This document shows, one piece after another, positions 60,546 through 64,000 of a DNA stretch of 64,000 nt (position 1 is the stretch's first letter; each line of letters begins with the position of its first letter). A program made the translations under genes and the position numbers. The notes under the pieces are model-generated. The model had not been told where the DNA came from. It did not search any database and saw only the letters and a program-made list of their open reading frames with translations. The stretch is from Diphasiastrum complanatum (Eukaryota; Streptophyta; Lycopodiopsida; Lycopodiales; Lycopodiaceae): positions 16,522,222 through 16,586,221 of the forward strand of contig CM055108.1 in the NCBI GenBank assembly GCA_029204225.1, read 5' to 3'.

Positions 60546-60950
60546 ATCGATCATGGTCATCGAGAAGAGTTGTACCATGGCCTCTGGTGCTGTCTCGCCG
60601 TAGACATCACAGGCGTTCTCAAAGACTTGGAGAAATCGCTGAGGATCAGTGTTACCATCGTACTTAGGTAAGTCTAGCTTTGGGGTCCTTTTTTCAGTAC
60701 ATGGAACATTATTTGCGAAAGCTCCGTTTGAGTGAGCTCGTGCATGGGATGATTCGACAGCATGGAATTGTGGTCGTTCGTATGGAGCTTCATAACGCGT
60801 AGGTTCCCATCTGTCGAATGGGTTTGTGGATGGCTCTTGGACTTGGGATTTCATCTTGGAATACCTGTTAAATGGAGCCTGCTCGGTAGATGGTGAGACC
60901 ATCTCTGATGGATAGTCCTTTGTAGTATTCGGATCGTTAGGGCAATCCAC
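60546..60950 (-). pseudogene. Gypsy gag N-terminal fragment
   Basis: A minus-strand frame from 60950 with KLDLPKYDGNTDPQRFLQVFENACDVYGE and MVQLFSMTM, the capsid start of Ty3/gypsy gag. The Pro/Glu/Arg-rich N-terminal part comes first. It is cut at the copia junction; the open frame runs on into copia sequence to 60483 by chance. Confidence 0.82.
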
Positions 60951-62007
60951 GACAGCTCGTAGAGTGTCGTAGGATGGTGGAAATAAACTCGTGCACTTTG
61001 GGGTGGTGGATACGGTTGTCAGAATGCGGGTGTTGTGGTCTGTTACGGGTTGATTTCAGTTTGGGTTGGTCGATGGAGGTCTTTTGAAGGCCGTAAATTG
61101 TAATATTGCGGTCTACTGTGGTTTGTGACGGTCAAGGACGGATGTGCATCGGTCGGAACTTGAGTGAGGTTCCGGCTCCGGTTGAAATTTGACAGGGTTC
61201 CAGCTCCGGTTGAGATTGGAAGTAGGCCGTCGGTTGAGAGGGGACTGTGTTCTCCGGTTGAGATTCAAGAGCAGTGTTCCGGTTGAGATTTGAGCAGAGC
61301 GCTCCGATTGAGATTTGAGAAGGGTGCTCCGGTTGAGATCTGAGTAGAGTGCTCCGGTCGAGATCTGAGCAGAGTGCTTCGGTCGAGATTGGACTGAACA
61401 CTCCGGTTGATATGTGATGGCAGTGCTCGGGTCGAGTTTTTTATTGAGCACTCCGGTTGAGAATTGATGGAAGTGCTCCGGTCGAGTTTTTACTGAGCAC
61501 TCCAGTTGAGAATTGATGGCAGTGCTCCGGTCGAGTTTTTACTGAGCACTCCGGTTGAGAAATGATGGCAGTGCTCCGGTCGAGTTTTTACTGAGCACTC
61601 CGGTTGAGATGCGAGCGAAATGCTCCGGTTGAGAATTGATGGCAGTGCTCGGGGCAAGTTTTTTACTGAGCACTCCGGTTGAGATGCGAGCAAAATTCTC
61701 CAGTTGAGAATTGATGGCAGTGCTACGGTCGAGTTTTTATTGAGCACTCCGTGTGAATTTATTTTTTTTACTGAAGGGTCCGGTTGAGATATGATGGTTT
61801 TGTTCGATCGAGAGGTATGAGGTAGTGGTCCGGCTCCGGTTGAGATTGTGGAGCTCGTCGTGGTGAGGATCGTGAGATTCCGGTTGAGAAATGAGCAGGA
61901 CTTCGGTCCAGATTGAAGGGATGAGCTCGTCAATGAATGTGTAGGAGCTCTCAGACGATGGTGTCGAAACACAGGAGATTGAGATATGGCTTGGTTGAGC
62001 ATGTGTG
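60951..62007 (-). repeat. Leader of gypsy remnant with CTCCGGTTGAGA minisatellite
   Basis: From about 61160 to 61890 the words CTCCGGTTGAGA and CTCCGGTCGAG alternate. Units are ~27-29 bases at the left and ~48-50 bases at the right (GAGCACTCCGGTTGAGAA...GATGGCAGTG). Minus-strand frames (Gln-Pro-Glu, Asn-Arg-Ser repeats) reflect the repeat; no evidence that they are translated. Confidence 0.75.
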
Positions 62008-62027
62008 TAGCTGTGCAACGACGCCAA
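62008..62027 (-). promoter_or_regulatory. Probable gypsy primer-binding site
   Basis: The minus strand reads TTTGGCGTCGTTGCACAG, resembling the start of the site at 9857-9878 (TTGGCGCCATTGCC) and then diverging. Confidence 0.5.
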
Positions 62028-62028
62028 A

Positions 62029-63000
62029 TGTTCACTATTTTACTGAATCTATGAACACGTTCTTCTCTTTTGCTGCTTATCTCTCTTGGATTACCTCTGT
62101 CGTTATGGTTCTTTGTGATTATTCTTCTTATTAGAACGTTTACAGAGCAGAAGCAATATTCAAGGATGCATTACGTATTTCCCAGCCTATCAGTGGGTAA
62201 CTCAAATCCGATACTTAGCTACATGCATACACTAGCCATGCAACCATCTACAACTCAAACAGATCAGGATTCAGCATACAGAGCAATCCTACTACTAACT
62301 ACTGAATCAAAGAACAATCAAGAACTAGAATAGCTACTAAAACCAAAACTAGATTCAAGAAACAAGAAACAAGATTCCTAACAGCATTTAACAATCTAGG
62401 GATCAAGAAACATACATTACTTGATGCCTAAATTATCCAAGAACATCAAGAACTAGAATGTCAAGACTATGCAAGATTTACACCACATTTCTAGCCTCTA
62501 TAGTTTACTTGAATGCTGATTTCTACAAGATTCCACAAGCAAGAATTGAAACTAATCCACAACTAAGCAAGAACAAGAAACAAGAATCTAGTTAATTCAC
62601 AAGCAAGGAATCAAGCATGCTCATAGAAATATCACTCAAGATCATTGCCATGAACAAGGAGCTTAGTGATTTTCAAGAACTCATGGAGGATCCTCTTTAT
62701 TAGCTCAAGAGAACTTGAAAATACAATCAAAAGCTCCCTCACAAGAGAGGGGGGCCCTTAAATAAGCAAGAAGGCTGCCCATGTGGAGCCCATGTGGCAA
62801 TTCCACTAAATTAGAAATTACATGTGGAATTTGCCCTTCCACTAGAGGTCACCATCAAAAGGTGGCTCACTCTTACTATTTTAAGGGGGGGTCTACATTT
62901 ATTACAACTATTCAAGGAAATGTTACTAGCTCCTACATGGTCATTCCTTCTTTGGGATACACCACGTAGGCTCACATAGTTAATCACTATCTTCCTAGCT
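62029..63000 (-). repeat. Gypsy LTR, outer end not found
   Basis: It starts TGTTCACTATTTTAC on the plus strand beside the primer-binding site. It is rich in CAAGAA and AACTAG words. No CT tract, so it is a different family from the LTRs at 46-48 kb. The end coordinate is only a guess. Confidence 0.45.
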
Positions 63001-63720
63001 AGTATTTCCTCGGTTCTCACGCTCGGCTCTCATATTCTTCTGCTCTCTTCCTTTTGAGATCTCCTCAGTCATGGACACATCCGTGAAAATCTCTTCAAGA
63101 GTTCCTGATGGAGGAATCATCATTTTTTAGTGTGTGCGAGGGTTCTCAGAAGCTGAATTTTCAGAACCCTCGTAGAGCATCAAGATCATCTTACCAACCC
63201 TCACAAGGTGCCTAAATGAAATCAGAGCAGTGAAATTAGCCTGCCTACATGGTCTGATCTTGAAGATCCAGTCGCATGGGCAAGTTGTGATCACTTCCTG
63301 CAAGAGTTGCACCCTCGCAGATAGCCTGAAACCTCGAAAACCTTCGCATGGCAGTCAAATCACCTTCTGAACTCCCGCAGACTTCCTTGAGGTCTTAGAA
63401 TTTTGTGAAGAAAATGCCTGCCAAAATTTGGGTGGAACTGAACAAAGAAAAGTGGATTTCACCTAATATACACTCTAAATTCTGCTATATAAGGGCTGAA
63501 TTCGAGTCATTTGTCACCTTTGCTAGCGAAGCTCTGCCGAAATTTACACTGAAATTACCAAGTTCTCCGTTTGCGACCAAACTTCCTACCAGCTATCATC
63601 AACTCATATTGAACATCGATTTGTGCTCTGAACTACACTTCTTGTCATCAACACTCGTTATTCACAGTTTTCTGTCGTTTTCACATCTTTTTACCATTTT
63701 TTCTACTTTTTCGTCCTTTA
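63001..63720. other. Unassigned, with a TATA-like box
   Basis: It holds words like those of the 45-kb gypsy leader (GAACCCTCGTAGAG, ACCTTCGCATGG). CTATATAAGG at 63484-63493 could be a plus-strand promoter for the frame at the window end. Confidence 0.4.
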
Positions 63721-64000
63721 ATCATCACGACTAATATAAGCTCCTCACCCTCTGAAGACTCTGGCACCAAACATGTGATCCAGTGTGAAATCCCCGAGGC
63801 CACACAGATTTGGCCCTTACCCTCTGACGCTCTAATCCAACCATGGCTGCAGACAACCGGCCCACTTCTAGAGGCAATGGGTTTTTATCCGGCACTTTTT
63901 TATTCTGAGATTAACATGGGCCTCGCCCTTCACGCTTACGCCACCTGGGACGAGCAAAAGACTCGCTTTCACTTCCTCTACCAAGGTACCACGTACAAGG
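63721..64000 (+). CDS. Partial open frame at window end (unrecognised)
   Basis: The frame stays open from 63721 to the edge (93 codons) and reads like real protein in its second half: IWPLPSDALIQPWL, GFYPALFYSEINMGLALHA, RFHFLYQGTTYK. A TATA-like box lies ~240 bases before it. The first in-frame ATG is at about 63882, so the true start may be that one, or upstream by splicing. It may be the gag-like first frame of another retroelement or a host gene exon. No family was recognised. Confidence 0.3.
   Translation, partial: MITTNISSSPSEDSGTKHVIQCEIPEATQIWPLPSDALIQPWLQTTGPLLEAMGFYPALFYSEINMGLALHAYATWDEQKTRFHFLYQGTTYK

Noticed and set aside
61113-62035. Gln/Pro/Asn/Arg repeat frames up to 181 codons
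   Set aside because: They follow the CTCCGGTTGAGA repeat in the gypsy leader; different frames are open by turns and none carries a domain.
63405-63734. 109-codon frame before the window-end frame
   Set aside because: Composition shifts to Phe/Ser/Leu-rich at its end, it overlaps the TATA-like box, and no features were recognised.

Overview
The window comes from the nuclear genome of a vascular plant. Three host genes support this: a SCARECROW-LIKE 3 type GRAS regulator, a KUP/HAK/KT potassium transporter with spliceosomal introns, and a secreted class III peroxidase. The rest is mostly LTR retrotransposon debris of the Ty1/copia and Ty3/gypsy classes, long (GA/CT)n tracts and tandem repeats. 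Three genes in 64 kb suggests a large, repeat-rich genome, perhaps a fern or gymnosperm, but nothing here settles the lineage.

Layout. 1-5623: a young, nearly complete Ty1/copia element cut by the window edge. 5.6-14.3 kb: nested minus-strand copia and gypsy remnants, with a 3.3-copy ~357-bp tandem repeat between them. 15.2-16.7 kb: one copy of an unnamed dispersed repeat carrying a 68-bp-period hairpin array. 17.3-17.6 kb: a short minisatellite. 17.66-22.9 kb: a head-to-tail array of a non-autonomous LTR element (LTR ~1.6 kb, internal part ~0.75 kb). 26.9-28.6 kb: the intronless SCL3-like gene, plus strand. 30.7-34.9 kb: a copia gag fragment, then a gypsy gag/pre-RT remnant split by a solo LTR with a perfect 5-bp target duplication. 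36.6-40.1 kb: the 8-exon HAK transporter, plus strand. 41.4-48.0 kb: gypsy LTRs with very long GA/CT tracts, a second inverted copy of the hairpin-array repeat, a gypsy gag remnant, and two LTRs in opposite orientation. 48.0-54.6 kb and beyond: more broken copia elements, a tRNA-derived SINE-like sequence and a ~285-bp tandem repeat. 57.1-58.9 kb: the peroxidase gene, minus strand, with an unusual Gly/Asn-rich N-terminal extension. 60.2-63 kb: copia RNase H and gypsy gag fragments joined end to end, then a minisatellite leader, primer-binding site and LTR. The last 280 bases carry an open frame that runs off the window.

The three host genes show no sign of working together: they lie on both strands, 8-17 kb apart, separated by repeats. 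The SCL3-like protein is expected in the nucleus (gibberellin/root patterning in the known family), HAK in a membrane importing K+, and the peroxidase in the cell wall. The most unusual items are the peroxidase extension, the paired hairpin arrays, and the tandem non-autonomous LTR array. All boundaries were read by eye; no alignment or search was run.
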